Below, one piece after another: positions 14,803-23,555 of a DNA stretch of 64,000 nucleotides. The first letter of the stretch is position 1. Each line of letters opens with the position of its first letter. Source of the DNA: an uncultured Dialister sp. (GTDB lineage: Bacteria; Bacillota; Negativicutes; Veillonellales; Dialisteraceae); NCBI GenBank assembly GCA_900543455.1, contig UQRR01000001.1:18789-82788 (forward strand), given 5' to 3'. Under the pieces are notes generated by a model. That model did no database searches, was not told the origin of the DNA, and saw only the letters and a program-made list of their open reading frames with translations. The position numbers were made by a program, and so were the translations under genes.

Positions 14803-17793
14803 CTACGCTCCGAGCTCGATGGTCCCGGACTTCAGGTGGATGAACTCGCCGGTCGCTTTTTCTTTCCCCACTTCTTCTGCGATGCGCATGGTCTGTGCAT
14901 GGCAGGTGAAGAGGAAGATCTGCTGGGTCTTGCCGAGCTCCATGAGAAAGCGCAGTGTCTCACGCTGGCGCTCTTCATCAAAGCGCACGAAGATATCATC
15001 CAAAACGATGGGGAGCGGCTCGAGCTGCTCTCCGAAGGAGAGCGCCATGGCGAGGCGAATGGCAAGGAAGACCTGATCGCCTGTACCGGAGGACCAGATC
15101 TTGGCCTCTTTCACCCTGTGCTCGCTGTCAACGATACCGATATCTTTCCCGTCTTCGGAAATCCGAAGGGCATACTTGCCTCTGGTCATAGCAGAGAGGA
15201 ACGTATTCGCCTGCTTCATGATCTGCGGCTGGCGGCCGGACTCATAGGCGGCCTGCGCACGGTTCAGGATTTCTTCTGTGTACATGTAGGTCAGCCATTC
15301 GGAGAGTGCATTGGCAAGCTCGGCTTCGATCTTTTCTTTTTTCTGCAGGGTATCGGTGATGGTATTATCCCCCGCCAGACGGAAGATCTCATTTTCCACC
15401 GCTCCCTGATTCTTCTGGAGCTCACCCAGTGACGCCGTCTCTTCTTTGATGCGTTTTTCAAGGTTATGATGGGTTTCCATCCAGTCATCGTACTGTCCGC
15501 TTTCCAGGAAGTTCCAGAGGGACTGAAATTCTTCATCACTGCCTGCATAGAGGCGCAGATCCTGCTTCACGGCCTCCCATTCCTTCGTCAGCTGGTCATG
15601 ATGCTCGTGGGCATTCACCTTTTCCGCGAATTCTTCCGCATTTTTGGCATTGACCAGATGGAGAAGGGTATCCATCTCCCGCTGGCAGGAGGCCCAGCCG
15701 TCATCAAGCTTATCCATTTCCTTCCGATACGCATCGTGCTGATTGTTCTTTTCCTGAATGGACTGCCACGTCAGGCTACGCGCATGCGTTTCCTCGTAGA
15801 GCTCCTGGATGCCGTCCGGATCGACGGTGTAGGGCATCTTCGTCTTCGAGATGATGCTCTCTGCACGGCGGCTGTAGGCATCGAGGCGCGCATCCATCTG
15901 CTCCAAGCGCAGGTCGAGGATCTTGCCCTTGCCTTCGGCGGAGTAGATCTTCTGCCACTGCTCCTGCAGAGCGGAGAGATTCTCTGCGCTGGTCTTTGGG
16001 AGCTTGTTTTTCGCGAGGAAGGCATCCCAGTCTTTGTCTGCTTTTTCCTTCTTTTCGCGAAGCAGCTTGCCTTCTTCTGTCCACTTCTGGTGCGCAAGCT
16101 GCTGCTTTCGTACCGTTTCCCGTTTCCAGGAGATGGCCTGCCGCTTTGCCTGATCTTTGTAGAAATCAGAGCGACGGCTCTGCATCAAGTTATGGAAGGC
16201 CTGCAGATCATCTATGTCTTCCGGCGCCTGCCCGGGGAATTTGTCGGAGATCACCTTCCTCTCATTCACGAGAGAAGCCAGCGAATCATTCCATTTCTCA
16301 AGGTCATTCCCTTTCTTGTGGATGCTCTTATTATTGAACAGGAAGCAGAGAATACCCAGCATGAGCCCGCCTGCTGCGCCATAGAGCGCCGCAGTGCCTG
16401 CCATGGCCATGTAGAAGGAGGCGATGCCGGCTGCTGCTCCTGCCATGCATAGGATGCCCAGCCAGAACCAGAAGGTGAATTTCTTATCCTCGAGCTGCGA
16501 GGCGGCATCGATCTTGCCCCTGATTTCCGCTTCCTGATGGAGAAGCTGCTCGAGCAAGGAGGCCATGTCTTCCATCTGCTGGAAATCTTCCTCGGTCTGG
16601 ATGTCTCCGTCCTTCGCCTCTTCGGCGACGGCTTCGACCTCCGGCTCTCTCTGCTCCCAGAAATGAAGCTCGTTGCTCCTGACGCTCACGCTCTGCGCAA
16701 GGCGCCGGCCTTCTGCCCAGTCCACATGGACGCAGGCATCTTCCAAAGGCAGCGCGCGGTCCCAGAGTGGCAGGGAATAGCCCAGATTCACAAAGTCGAG
16801 TTTCCAGTTTTCCTTTTCCTCTTCCAGTGCTTCCACATCGACGATGGTCTGTCGCCACTGTCCCAGATCGACGTAGAGCTTTTCCAGCGCTTCAGCCTCT
16901 CTCGCCCATGGGATGATATCTTCCTTCTTCTTCGGCGTGTACTCGTCGAGCTTTTCCTGAAGAGACGCCTTCTGGTCGTGGATCACCTTCATGCGGTTCA
17001 TGAGCTGGTTCCACTGCTCCTTGCCGTTTGAAGGGAACATCTTCACCTGCGAGGAGAGATCGAGCTGGCGCTTGATATCACGCGCCCGCTTGTAGTATTC
17101 CCATGCCCCCAGCCGCTTGGAAAGTTCCCTGTCTTCTTCCTGGTCTCTTGCAAGCGTTGCCTCCAGCTCCGTGATCTGCTTTTTCAAAAGCTCCTGCTTC
17201 TTCTGCAGCTCGGCGAAATCCTTCTCCTGATGAGAGAGACTGTCAAGCTCCTGATTCACGGTATCCAGATCCGCCATCAGCTGATTGATCTTGCGCTTTC
17301 CCTGAGACGAAGCCACGAAGAGCTTTTCCTTATTCTCCTGAATGTCCTTCTTGGCGCCGGCGAGCTTATCTCCGCCCTGCAGCATGAAGAAACGGCTGCG
17401 GATGGAGTCATTCGCAAGGAAGGAAGCCCCCTGCAGGTCCTCTAAGCCGACAGCGAAGATCTGCTCATACATAGAGCGTGTGAGACCGTGCCACCAGAGT
17501 GTCGGCAGCTCCTCGGAGAATTTCTCATGGCTCGCATTCTCGAACCAGCGCTCCTTCTCTTCACGAAAGACACGATACTCCTGCCCGTCCGCACGGACGA
17601 ATGCCATATTTCCCTTCCGTCCCTGCCACTTGCCGCGCCCATAGCCGAAGAGCATATCACGGATGAAACGAAGCATCGTCGTCTTCCCGCTCTCATTCTC
17701 TCCCATGACCACATTCAGCGAAGACGTCGACGGCTGCCAGGACGCGCCCCGATAGATGCCATACTCTGAGAGCTGCAAATCCGTGATTTTCAT
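14803..17793 (-). CDS. yhaN: YhaN-like AAA ATPase (SbcC/Rad50-related)
   Basis: Large SMC/Rad50-type ATPase that partners with the YhaO nuclease in DNA metabolism. The 996-residue protein has Walker A GENESGKTT at 31-39, long coiled coils (about 160-420 and 500-860), and near residues 436-485 two hydrophobic segments (FWFWLGILCMAGAAAGIA and a second one ending GGLMLGILCFLF) instead of a Rad50 zinc hook, as in YhaN proteins. The C-terminal lobe carries the ABC signature SSGTGDQVFLAIRLA near 898 and Walker B LPIVLDDIF near 926. Its ATG overlaps the yhaO stop by 4 nt. The membrane insertion suggests a membrane-tethered complex (family-based inference). Confidence 0.9.
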   Translation of the reverse strand: MKITDLQLSEYGIYRGASWQPSTSSLNVVMGENESGKTTMLRFIRDMLFGYGRGKWQGRKGNMAFVRADGQEYRVFREEKERWFENASHEKFSEELPTLWWHGLTRSMYEQIFAVGLEDLQGASFLANDSIRSRFFMLQGGDKLAGAKKDIQENKEKLFVASSQGKRKINQLMADLDTVNQELDSLSHQEKDFAELQKKQELLKKQITELEATLARDQEEDRELSKRLGAWEYYKRARDIKRQLDLSSQVKMFPSNGKEQWNQLMNRMKVIHDQKASLQEKLDEYTPKKKEDIIPWAREAEALEKLYVDLGQWRQTIVDVEALEEEKENWKLDFVNLGYSLPLWDRALPLEDACVHVDWAEGRRLAQSVSVRSNELHFWEQREPEVEAVAEEAKDGDIQTEEDFQQMEDMASLLEQLLHQEAEIRGKIDAASQLEDKKFTFWFWLGILCMAGAAAGIASFYMAMAGTAALYGAAGGLMLGILCFLFNNKSIHKKGNDLEKWNDSLASLVNERKVISDKFPGQAPEDIDDLQAFHNLMQSRRSDFYKDQAKRQAISWKRETVRKQQLAHQKWTEEGKLLREKKEKADKDWDAFLAKNKLPKTSAENLSALQEQWQKIYSAEGKGKILDLRLEQMDARLDAYSRRAESIISKTKMPYTVDPDGIQELYEETHARSLTWQSIQEKNNQHDAYRKEMDKLDDGWASCQREMDTLLHLVNAKNAEEFAEKVNAHEHHDQLTKEWEAVKQDLRLYAGSDEEFQSLWNFLESGQYDDWMETHHNLEKRIKEETASLGELQKNQGAVENEIFRLAGDNTITDTLQKKEKIEAELANALSEWLTYMYTEEILNRAQAAYESGRQPQIMKQANTFLSAMTRGKYALRISEDGKDIGIVDSEHRVKEAKIWSSGTGDQVFLAIRLAMALSFGEQLEPLPIVLDDIFVRFDEERQRETLRFLMELGKTQQIFLFTCHAQTMRIAEEVGKEKATGEFIHLKSGTIELGA

Positions 17794-19058
17794 CGTCCAT
17801 CCTCCTCTGTCAGCATTTCCGCTCCCAGCCCCTCCGAGCGGCGGAAAGCAGCAAGAAGCGCCTCATCAGACACCTTGCCCAATAAATTCTTATATTTCAA
17901 AAGCTCCGGCTGAGAAGCAGCCATCTCTCGGAGCGTCTTTCCCCGCTCTTCCGATGGAAGATCCATGACTGCATCGAAAGCCTTCAAATAATTGCCCGTC
18001 ACATCAGGAAGCTCGCGGCGCTCGGCGAGATTCAGGAATGGCCGCGTCCGATCCTCGATGCGGGTGAAATAAGCAAAGAGATAGCGGAACTGCTCCTTTT
18101 CATTCAAAGACTGCAGAAGGAAATCACGTCCCTCTTCCGTCGCGATCGCTTTGTGCAGCGCACCATGCCCCGTCAGTACCAGACGCACCATATTCGGCCT
18201 ACCGGTCAGTTCCTTCAGTCCTGCGCGGCGGCGTGCCACATCTTTCAAAAGATCATCTGCGGTCAAGAAAGGAGCGATATCGATGACCATGTCCATCCAA
18301 CGTATCACATCCGTCTCGATGAACTTCAACGTCACTGTACCATAGGCCCCCACATCGACCAGGTAACAGCCACGGGGACCGATCTCCGTGATATCCAGCC
18401 CCTGCGTATTGCCCGGGTAGACGATATAGGGCTTCATCGAGAGCGTCTTTCTCGTATGCACATGCCCCAGTGCCCAGTAGTCGATGCCCGCAGTCTTCAG
18501 CTCCTCGACCGTGCAAGGCGCATAGGGACTCCCATCGACGCCGGCTTCCGTGTGCAGCATCCCGATGGTGAATCCATCCTCCGGATTCACATGGAAAGAG
18601 CGCACCAGATCATCCTTCGTATGGCGTGTCTTGTAACTGATGCCATAGATCGTGGCGGCCTTTTCCCCATCCTTCATGAGCGGGATGCCTGTCACTTCTT
18701 CGGAAGAAAAAATATGCACCGTCTCCGGCAGCGGGATATCCGCACGCCAGGCTTCTCCCGGGTCGTGATTTCCATGCACGATAAAGACCTCAATCCCCGC
18801 CTGCGCCGCCCGATACAGCTCCCTGCCGAAAGCCATTTGCGCCGCGAGGCTGTGATGGTCTGAATTATATACATCTCCGGAAATCAAGATCGCATCTACC
18901 CGATTTTCCAGTGCCGCATCCACCACCTTTTCAAAGGCTTTGAAGGTGGCTTTCCCGATCTGCTCGTTCCACGGTCCCTTCGTCCCGAGGCGCACGCCTC
19001 CGAATGGTTCTCCGAGGTGCAGATCCGCACAGTGGATAAAAGAAAAATGCTTTCCCAT
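17790..19058 (-). CDS. yhaO: YhaO-like metallophosphoesterase / DNA exonuclease
   Basis: SbcD/Mre11-like nuclease subunit. The 422-residue product contains the ordered metal-binding motifs of the calcineurin-like superfamily: ADLHLGE, GDVYNSD, HGNHDP, MLHTEAG and LGHVHT. The extra C-terminal domain (about 270-422) has no obvious motif. AAGGAGG precedes the ATG. It is translationally coupled to yhaN, the same pair as in Bacillus, and likely forms a two-subunit DNA-end or repair nuclease. Confidence 0.92.
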   Translation of the reverse strand: MGKHFSFIHCADLHLGEPFGGVRLGTKGPWNEQIGKATFKAFEKVVDAALENRVDAILISGDVYNSDHHSLAAQMAFGRELYRAAQAGIEVFIVHGNHDPGEAWRADIPLPETVHIFSSEEVTGIPLMKDGEKAATIYGISYKTRHTKDDLVRSFHVNPEDGFTIGMLHTEAGVDGSPYAPCTVEELKTAGIDYWALGHVHTRKTLSMKPYIVYPGNTQGLDITEIGPRGCYLVDVGAYGTVTLKFIETDVIRWMDMVIDIAPFLTADDLLKDVARRRAGLKELTGRPNMVRLVLTGHGALHKAIATEEGRDFLLQSLNEKEQFRYLFAYFTRIEDRTRPFLNLAERRELPDVTGNYLKAFDAVMDLPSEERGKTLREMAASQPELLKYKNLLGKVSDEALLAAFRRSEGLGAEMLTEEDGR

Positions 19059-19224
19059 ACTTCCTCCTTGATGGTAGATAGATATGTCGATGGTGGTATA
19101 GAAATCCGCACTTGCGGAATAACAGATGGTTTTTGGGGTTCGGGGTTAACCCATGGGGCGTACTGTCCCCTTAATTGCATGCGAAAGAGGTTCAGCAGGT
19201 TCTATAGGTTCTACGGGGGGTGGT

Positions 19225-19252
19225 ACGGCGCATAAAAATATAGAAGCGCCGT
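19225..19252. repeat. GC-rich hairpin repeat, copy 2
   Basis: ACGGCGC...GCGCCGT: both outer bases differ from the other copies and still pair, a compensatory change. Confidence 0.85.
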
Positions 19253-19285
19253 GGAATATAAATAAGACGATTCCCGAAGGCGGTA

Positions 19286-19320
19286 TTCTAGTCACCAGTC
19301 ACTAGTCACTAGTCACCAGC
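19286..19320. repeat. Short heptamer array
   Basis: TTCTAGT-like start, then CACCAGT, CACTAGT, CACTAGT, CACCAGC in phase. Confidence 0.85.
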
Positions 19321-19387
19321 TCATTTCCTCGAGAAACACATATTATTGTACCATATCCGTAAATGGCGGGAAGCCCATTTTCCCAAT

Positions 19388-19418
19388 AAAAAAATGCCTC
19401 TCTATCGAGAAGCATTTT
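19388..19418 (-). terminator. rpmF terminator
   Basis: AAAATGC.TCTC / GAGA.GCATTTTTTT hairpin with a T tract on the minus strand, 10 bp after the rpmF stop. Confidence 0.85.
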
Positions 19419-19428
19419 CCTTTGACCA

Positions 19429-19614
19429 TTATTCTTCAACAGTCTTGGTGATGATCTGTTTGCCTTTATAGAAACCGCATACTGGGCATACATGATGAGG
19501 TTTTTTCAGTGCATGGCACTGTGGGCATTCCACAAGACCCGGAACAGTCAGTTTCCAATTTGCACGTCTCTTGTCGCGACGGGATCTAGAACTTTTTGTC
19601 TTCGGAACCGGCAT
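19429..19614 (-). CDS. rpmF: 50S ribosomal protein bL32
   Basis: Small basic large-subunit protein of 61 residues, starting MPVPKTKSSRSRRDKRRANW, the invariant L32 N-terminus. It keeps the zinc ribbon CPQCH...CPVCG, the Cys-containing form. The start at 19614 has AAGGAGG at 8 nt; an ATG 9 bp upstream is too close to that site. It is monocistronic, with its own strong promoter (19710-19738) and terminator. The commonly adjacent yceD gene is absent here. Confidence 0.97.
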   Translation of the reverse strand: MPVPKTKSSRSRRDKRRANWKLTVPGLVECPQCHALKKPHHVCPVCGFYKGKQIITKTVEE

Positions 19615-19658
19615 TTCTCGCACCTCCTTACCTATCGGCCGTTATGCCGTTTGTCTTT

Positions 19659-19691
19659 CACTGTTTCGCCAGTGCTCTAAACGCGTTAGAG
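19659..19691 (-). promoter_or_regulatory. Two small hairpins in the rpmF leader
   Basis: CTCTAA-ACGCG-TTAGAG (19675-19691) and CACTG...CAGTG (19659-19674) lie between the promoter and ribosome-binding site, possibly for autogenous control; inference only. Confidence 0.4.
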
Positions 19692-19709
19692 AAATTTATC
19701 AACTTCAAT

Positions 19710-19738
19710 AGTATACGGGATTGGCAGGGGAAAGTCAA
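19710..19738 (-). promoter_or_regulatory. rpmF promoter
   Basis: TTGACT - 17 bp - TATACT on the minus strand, a strong sigma-A promoter. Confidence 0.88.
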
Positions 19739-19907
19739 GGGGAAGTTTGCGAGCGGGTGACTTGTGGCGGGAGACTTCAGACTAGGAGACTTCAGACATC
19801 TGATATCTGACGCCAGACTTCAGACTGGGAGCCTTTAGATGTCAGACTTTAGACTGGCAGACATCTGATTTCCGATATCTGGCTCTGCGATGGAATCCGC
19901 ATTTCCC

Positions 19908-19964
19908 TTGACAAAGGCATCTATTTTTTGTATGATGCGGTTGAAGAGTAACTAGAATTTAGTT
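19908..19964 (+). promoter_or_regulatory. hicAB promoter and possible operator
   Basis: TTGACA (19908) - 17 bp - TATGAT (19931). An inverted repeat AACTA-N5-TAGTT at 19950-19964 lies just downstream, a plausible HicB site. Confidence 0.8.
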
Positions 19965-19980
19965 GCAGGGGCGGATCATA

Positions 19981-20244
19981 TTGACACAAAAAGATAAATT
20001 ATTGGGGCGGCTCTTTCAAAATCCGTATCCCAGAGATTTTACCTATGGCGAACTTCTTACACTGATGAAACAATGCGGCTATCAGGTTCGCCAAGGAAAC
20101 GGTTCTCGCATTTCCTTCGGCCCCAATGCAGAAGGAAATCGGCTTTTTCTGCATGCTCCACATGGAGCTACCGAAAATGCACTGAAGAAGTACCAAATCG
20201 AGCAAATCAAAGCATTCTTAGAGAAAGAAGGACTCCTCAAATGA
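19981..20244 (+). CDS. hicA: HicA-family mRNA interferase toxin
   Basis: Toxin of a HicAB module; family members cleave mRNA through a double-stranded-RNA-binding fold. Start assigned to TTG 19981 (MTQKDKLLGRLFQ, 87 aa), with AGGGGCGG upstream. Core features: FTYGELLTLMKQCGY, the nucleic-acid face GNGSRISF, and HAPHG near the C-terminus, which carries histidines of the variant HicA subfamily lacking the usual GSHH motif. The stop overlaps the hicB start by 4 nt (ATGA). A longer TTG start at 19963 is less likely because it lies in the inverted repeat. Confidence 0.85.
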   Translation: MTQKDKLLGRLFQNPYPRDFTYGELLTLMKQCGYQVRQGNGSRISFGPNAEGNRLFLHAPHGATENALKKYQIEQIKAFLEKEGLLK

Positions 20245-20597
20245 AAAACTATATGGAATACAAAGGCTACCGAGGTACGATTTCCTACTGCGGTGAAGAT
20301 CGCATCCTCTATGGGAAAGTGCTCGGTACCAAGGACTCCATCTCTTACGAGGGAGAAAGCGTCTCTGAACTGGAGTCTGATTTCCACGCTGCTGTGGATG
20401 ATTATCTGGAAGTCTGCAAAGAGACAGGAAAGTCTCCCAGTAAAGAATTCAAAGGCTCTTTCAATGTCCGTGTCACACCCGAGCTGCATCGCTCCGCCTA
20501 CTTCTATGCACATGAAAATGGACTCACGCTGAATGAACTGATGTCACGCAGTCTCAAAAATTATTTAGACGAAAAAAACATTCATTTACAAGCATAA
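20241..20597 (+). CDS. hicB: HicB-family antitoxin
   Basis: A 118-residue antitoxin. The N-terminal partial RNase H-like HicB fold (MEYKGYRGTISYCGEDRILY, LESDFHAAVDDYLE) binds HicA; the C-terminal ribbon-helix-helix (FNVRVTPELHRSAYFYAHEN, LMSRSLKNYLDE) binds DNA and should repress the promoter at 19908. Start ATG 20241, translationally coupled to hicA. The stop codon runs directly into the left end of a degenerate MITE-like element. Confidence 0.9.
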   Translation: MKNYMEYKGYRGTISYCGEDRILYGKVLGTKDSISYEGESVSELESDFHAAVDDYLEVCKETGKSPSKEFKGSFNVRVTPELHRSAYFYAHENGLTLNELMSRSLKNYLDEKNIHLQA

Positions 20598-20662
20598 GGA
20601 AACACTGATTCAATCGTTGTCAGATTTTACTCTTGGATTTTTGAACAGAGTAAGGAATCAGG
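20596..20662 (+). repeat. Partial MITE-like element (left arm)
   Basis: AAGGAAACACTGATTCAATC followed by GTTGTCAGATTTTACTCTTG matches the left arm of the full element at 33187-33349 over about 65 bp. The right arm is degenerate. It begins inside the hicB stop codon. Confidence 0.75.
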
Positions 20663-20758
20663 GGTGCGAGCAGACTCTGACTCTGCGATTGCAGCCGTAT
20701 TTCTTTAACCATCATTTTCCTATATTGCATTTTCCGTCTTCATAATTGGAGTTCCTTC

Positions 20759-20787
20759 TTTACTTTATGGGAATTATCCCATATAAT
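20759..20787 (+). promoter_or_regulatory. higBA promoter with internal operator
   Basis: TTTACT - 17 bp - TATAAT. The perfect palindrome ATGGGA-ATTA-TCCCAT (20767-20782) fills the spacer, an ideal position for repression by the HTH antitoxin. Confidence 0.8.
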
Positions 20788-20808
20788 ATAAATAAAGGCG
20801 GTGAAGTT

Positions 20809-21162
20809 ATGCCAGAAATTCAAGTCGTGTACTACCAAAAAGAAAACGGAGAAATACCACTCCGCTCCTTTATCGACTCTTTAGATGTAAAAATGGCTGC
20901 CAAAGTCATCTGGACCATCAAACTCTTCCAAGAAGAAGGATGTGATTTGCTTCTTCCCTATTCCGAATACTTGATTGATGGCATTTATGAGCTTCGCGCC
21001 AAGCAGGGAAACAACATCAGCCGCGTCATGTATTTCTTCGTCATCGGAAATAAAGCAGTCTTGACGCACGGTTTCACAAAGAAAACGCAAAAAACACCCA
21101 TTAAGGAAATTGAAAGAGCTAAAAGATACAGGGATGACTATATGAAGCAGCAAGAGGAATGA
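20809..21162 (+). CDS. HigB/RelE-type toxin (phage Gp49-like family)
   Basis: A 117-residue toxin of the HigB-like, phage Gp49-derived RelE superfamily: MPEIQVVYYQKENGEIPLRS, then MAAKVIWTIKLFQEEG, YELRAKQGNNISRVMYFFVI and the terminal TKKTQKTPIKEIERAKRYRD, all typical. Likely a ribosome-dependent mRNA interferase by family. Start at ATG 20809 with AAGGCGGTG upstream; the frame is open for 21 more codons. It precedes the antitoxin gene, the toxin-first order of hig modules. Confidence 0.9.
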   Translation: MPEIQVVYYQKENGEIPLRSFIDSLDVKMAAKVIWTIKLFQEEGCDLLLPYSEYLIDGIYELRAKQGNNISRVMYFFVIGNKAVLTHGFTKKTQKTPIKEIERAKRYRDDYMKQQEE

Positions 21163-21173
21163 GGTGCAAAGAA

Positions 21174-21467
21174 ATGAGTAAAGCAGAATACAGCTTCGAC
21201 GAAGACCTCGCCCACCGTTTAAAAAATCCGGCGTTCAAAAAAGCCTATGACTCGTTGGAGCCGGAATTCATGTTTGCCAAAGCTCTGCTGGAAGCCCGAA
21301 AAAAGCAAGGACTGACCCAGCAGGAGCTCGCCCGCCGCACAGGAATCGATCAGGCAGATATCAGCAAAATCGAACATGGGAAACTGTCTGTTTCTTTTAA
21401 AACGATGCGAAAACTGGCCAATGGCATGGGAAAAACCCTCCGCATCCAACTGGTCGACGAAATATAA
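21174..21467 (+). CDS. HigA-type XRE antitoxin
   Basis: A 97-residue antitoxin with a helix-turn-helix of the XRE/Cro family (LLEARKKQGLTQQELARRTG, then DQADISKIEHGK), preceded by a short N-terminal arm (FDEDLAHRLKNPAFKKAY) common in HigA partners of Gp49-like toxins. Start ATG 21174 has GAGGTG 7 nt upstream; an ATG at 21159 overlapping the toxin stop is an alternative. It likely represses the promoter through the 20767 palindrome. A hairpin terminator follows immediately. Confidence 0.92.
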   Translation: MSKAEYSFDEDLAHRLKNPAFKKAYDSLEPEFMFAKALLEARKKQGLTQQELARRTGIDQADISKIEHGKLSVSFKTMRKLANGMGKTLRIQLVDEI

Positions 21468-21493
21468 AAAAGAGCGCGAAAGCGCTCTTTTTT
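21466..21493 (+). terminator. higBA terminator
   Basis: AAAAAGAGCGC-GAAA-GCGCTCTTTTTT hairpin directly after higA. Confidence 0.95.
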
Positions 21494-21542
21494 ATTTCGT
21501 TATCCTTGACATTAAGCAGACAACACTCATGGGAAACACTGA

Positions 21543-22781
21543 TTACAGATCTTCGTAGAGTGGATACTTCACGCAGAGAGCATGGACACGCTTTGCGCAG
21601 TCCGCCTTGACTGCTGCATCCTCCGGATTCTTGACGACTGTCGAGATGATGTCTGCGACTTCCTTGAAGTCGTCTTCCTTGAATCCTCTGGTGGTCAGAG
21701 CCGGGGAGCCAAGACGGATGCCGCTCGTGACGAATGGAGAGAGAGTTTCGAATGGAATGGTGTTTCTGTTTGCAGTGATGCCAATTTCATCGAGGACCGT
21801 CTGTGCGACCTTGCCGGTGATGCCGATGGCTTTCATATCCGCGAGGAGGACATGGGTATCGGTGCCGCCGGAAACGACACGGATGCCGTTCTTCTGCAGT
21901 TCATCAGAGAGGACCTTTTCATTCTTCTTGATCTGTTTCGCATACTGCTTGAAATCATCGGAGAGATCTTCGCCGAAAGCGACAGCCTTCGCTGCAATGA
22001 CGTGCATGAGCGGGCCGCCCTGCATGCCCGGGAATACCGCTTTGTCGATGGCTTTGCCATACTGTTCTTTGCACATGATGATGCCGCCGCGCGGTCCGCG
22101 AAGAGTCTTGTGGGTGGTGGTGGTCACGATGTCTGCCCACGGCACCGGACTCGGATATTCGCCGCCTGCGACAAGGCCGGCGAAGTGTGCCATATCGACC
22201 ATGAAGAGTGCGCCGACTTCATGCGCGATCGCTGCAATGCGTTCGAAGTCAATGATGCGGGAGTATGCACTGGTGCCGCCGATGATGAGCTTCGGCTGGA
22301 CTTCCTTCGCTGTCTTTTCCATGGCTTCATAGTCCAGAAGTTCGTCTTCTTTTCTGACGCCGTAAGGAACGACATTGAAATAATTGCCGGAAATATTGAC
22401 CGGGCTGCCGTGAGACAGATGACCGCCATCCGTGAGGTTCATGCCCATCATGGTGTCGCCCGGTTTTAAAAGGCCGTAGTAGACGGCGAAATTCGCCTGC
22501 GAGCCGGAATGCGGCTGTACATTCACATGTTCCGCACCGAAGAGCTCCTTCGCACGATCGATCGCCAGCTGTTCGACGACATCGACATATTCGCAGCCGC
22601 CGTAATATCTCTTGCCCGGGTAGCCTTCTGCATATTTGTTCGTAAGGACGCTGCCCTGTGCTTCCATGACAGCATAGCTGACGATATTTTCAGACGCGAT
22701 CATTTCCAGCTTGTTTCTCTGACGGTTCAGCTCTTCCTGAATGGCTTCGTAAACCGCTTTGTCTTCTTTTAAGTGTTTCAT
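21543..22781 (-). CDS. glyA: Serine hydroxymethyltransferase
   Basis: PLP enzyme interconverting serine and glycine with tetrahydrofolate, the main one-carbon source. Of 412 residues; the PLP lysine is K225 in [14 protein letters not shown], and [17 protein letters not shown] and [12 protein letters not shown] are signature motifs. GGGAG lies 9 nt before the ATG. It is the last gene of rpiB-ywlG-glyA in Bacillus, but here a 770-bp repeat-rich gap with a candidate small RNA separates it from ywlG. The fragment GGGAAACACTGATTA (21531-21545), shared with the MITE-like element, overlaps its stop codon. Confidence 0.97.
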   Translation of the reverse strand: MKHLKEDKAVYEAIQEELNRQRNKLEMIASENIVSYAVMEAQGSVLTNKYAEGYPGKRYYGGCEYVDVVEQLAIDRAKELFGAEHVNVQPHSGSQANFAVYYGLLKPGDTMMGMNLTDGGHLSHGSPVNISGNYFNVVPYGVRKEDELLDYEAMEKTAKEVQPKLIIGGTSAYSRIIDFERIAAIAHEVGALFMVDMAHFAGLVAGGEYPSPVPWADIVTTTTHKTLRGPRGGIIMCKEQYGKAIDKAVFPGMQGGPLMHVIAAKAVAFGEDLSDDFKQYAKQIKKNEKVLSDELQKNGIRVVSGGTDTHVLLADMKAIGITGKVAQTVLDEIGITANRNTIPFETLSPFVTSGIRLGSPALTTRGFKEDDFKEVADIISTVVKNPEDAAVKADCAKRVHALCVKYPLYEDL

Positions 22782-23052
22782 TGAAATAGACTCCCTTCAT
22801 TTTTCAAAGTGAAATCGAATGGATCGATTCATACACCCCATGATGCAAAACTTTCACCAATGAGAAATGAGAAATGTGGGTGCGGCGCACCATTTCATCA
22901 TGTGCTGTCAATACACCTCTCGCTCGCATCGCTCCCAGTCCCTAGTCCCTAGTCACCAGTCACTCATTCCTGTCCTGCATACATTTGATTTATTGTATCA
23001 TGAGGCACACACGAATGCATCTTTTTACTTGAAATATGCATACTTGATATAG

Positions 23053-23134
23053 AAAAAGGGCTTAGCGTGTACCCTTCAGGATACATGGCCAAGCCCTTCC
23101 GTTGAGCAAGTATGCTATTCGTGAAATCACTCAC
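23053..23134 (-). ncRNA. Candidate small RNA, about 82 nt
   Basis: On the minus strand a promoter is followed by a short GTGATTTCAC hairpin and, at 23098-23056, a bulged stem AAGGGCTT...AAGCCCTT ending in TTTTT, a good intrinsic terminator. The unit has no matching ORF with a ribosome-binding site. It could be an independent small RNA or an attenuator far upstream of glyA. I do not recognise a known family. Confidence 0.4.
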
Positions 23135-23140
23135 AAGGAT

Positions 23141-23168
23141 AGTATAGCACAAATAAGAAAGAAGTAAA
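23141..23168 (-). promoter_or_regulatory. Promoter of the candidate small RNA
   Basis: TTTACT - 16 bp - TATACT on the minus strand. Confidence 0.55.
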
Positions 23169-23288
23169 GGGGAAATAGTGGTTCAGGGTTCAGGGCTAGC
23201 CCGTGGGAGGGACGCCCATGGATTGCGGATGAAAGCTTTGCTCGAATGAGAAATTAGAAATGAGAAATGCGAAATGCGAAATGGTGGT

Positions 23289-23314
23289 GCGGCGCAAAAA
23301 TAATGAAGCGCCGC
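23289..23314. repeat. GC-rich hairpin repeat, copy 3
   Basis: GCGGCGC-AAAAATAATGAA-GCGCCGC. Confidence 0.85.
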
Positions 23315-23555
23315 AGAATTTTGATGGCGCTTCACGCCGTCGTCATCGAAAGCGTTGCCGAGGGATCTTTATTGCACTGCGCTCAGTATCACATAGAAAC
23401 TGGCAGGAAACCGACGCCTTGGTGCTGCGTATTTCTGCTTTCACACATGCGTCGTTTATCGGTCTGCAAGGAAGATTTCTCGCTCCGCTCGAAATGACGA
23501 TACGAGAGAGTCACTAACCACTAATCCCTAGTCACCAGTCACTTGTCATTTTCCC

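Larger units (their letters stand above)
19059..19387. other. Repeat-rich intergenic region
   Basis: No gene seen. Contains GGTTC-type nonamers, the GC-rich hairpin at 19225 and a short heptamer array at 19286. The same order of modules occurs near 23170, 56050, 60440 and 63840. Confidence 0.7.
22782..23555. other. Repeat-rich gap between glyA and ywlG
   Basis: No protein gene is convincing. It contains heptamers (about 22935-22970), a candidate small RNA with promoter and terminator (23053-23168), TTCAGGG repeats, AGAAATG-type short repeats and the GC-rich hairpin at 23289, then a CGTCATCG...CGAAATGACGATACG module. Confidence 0.65.
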
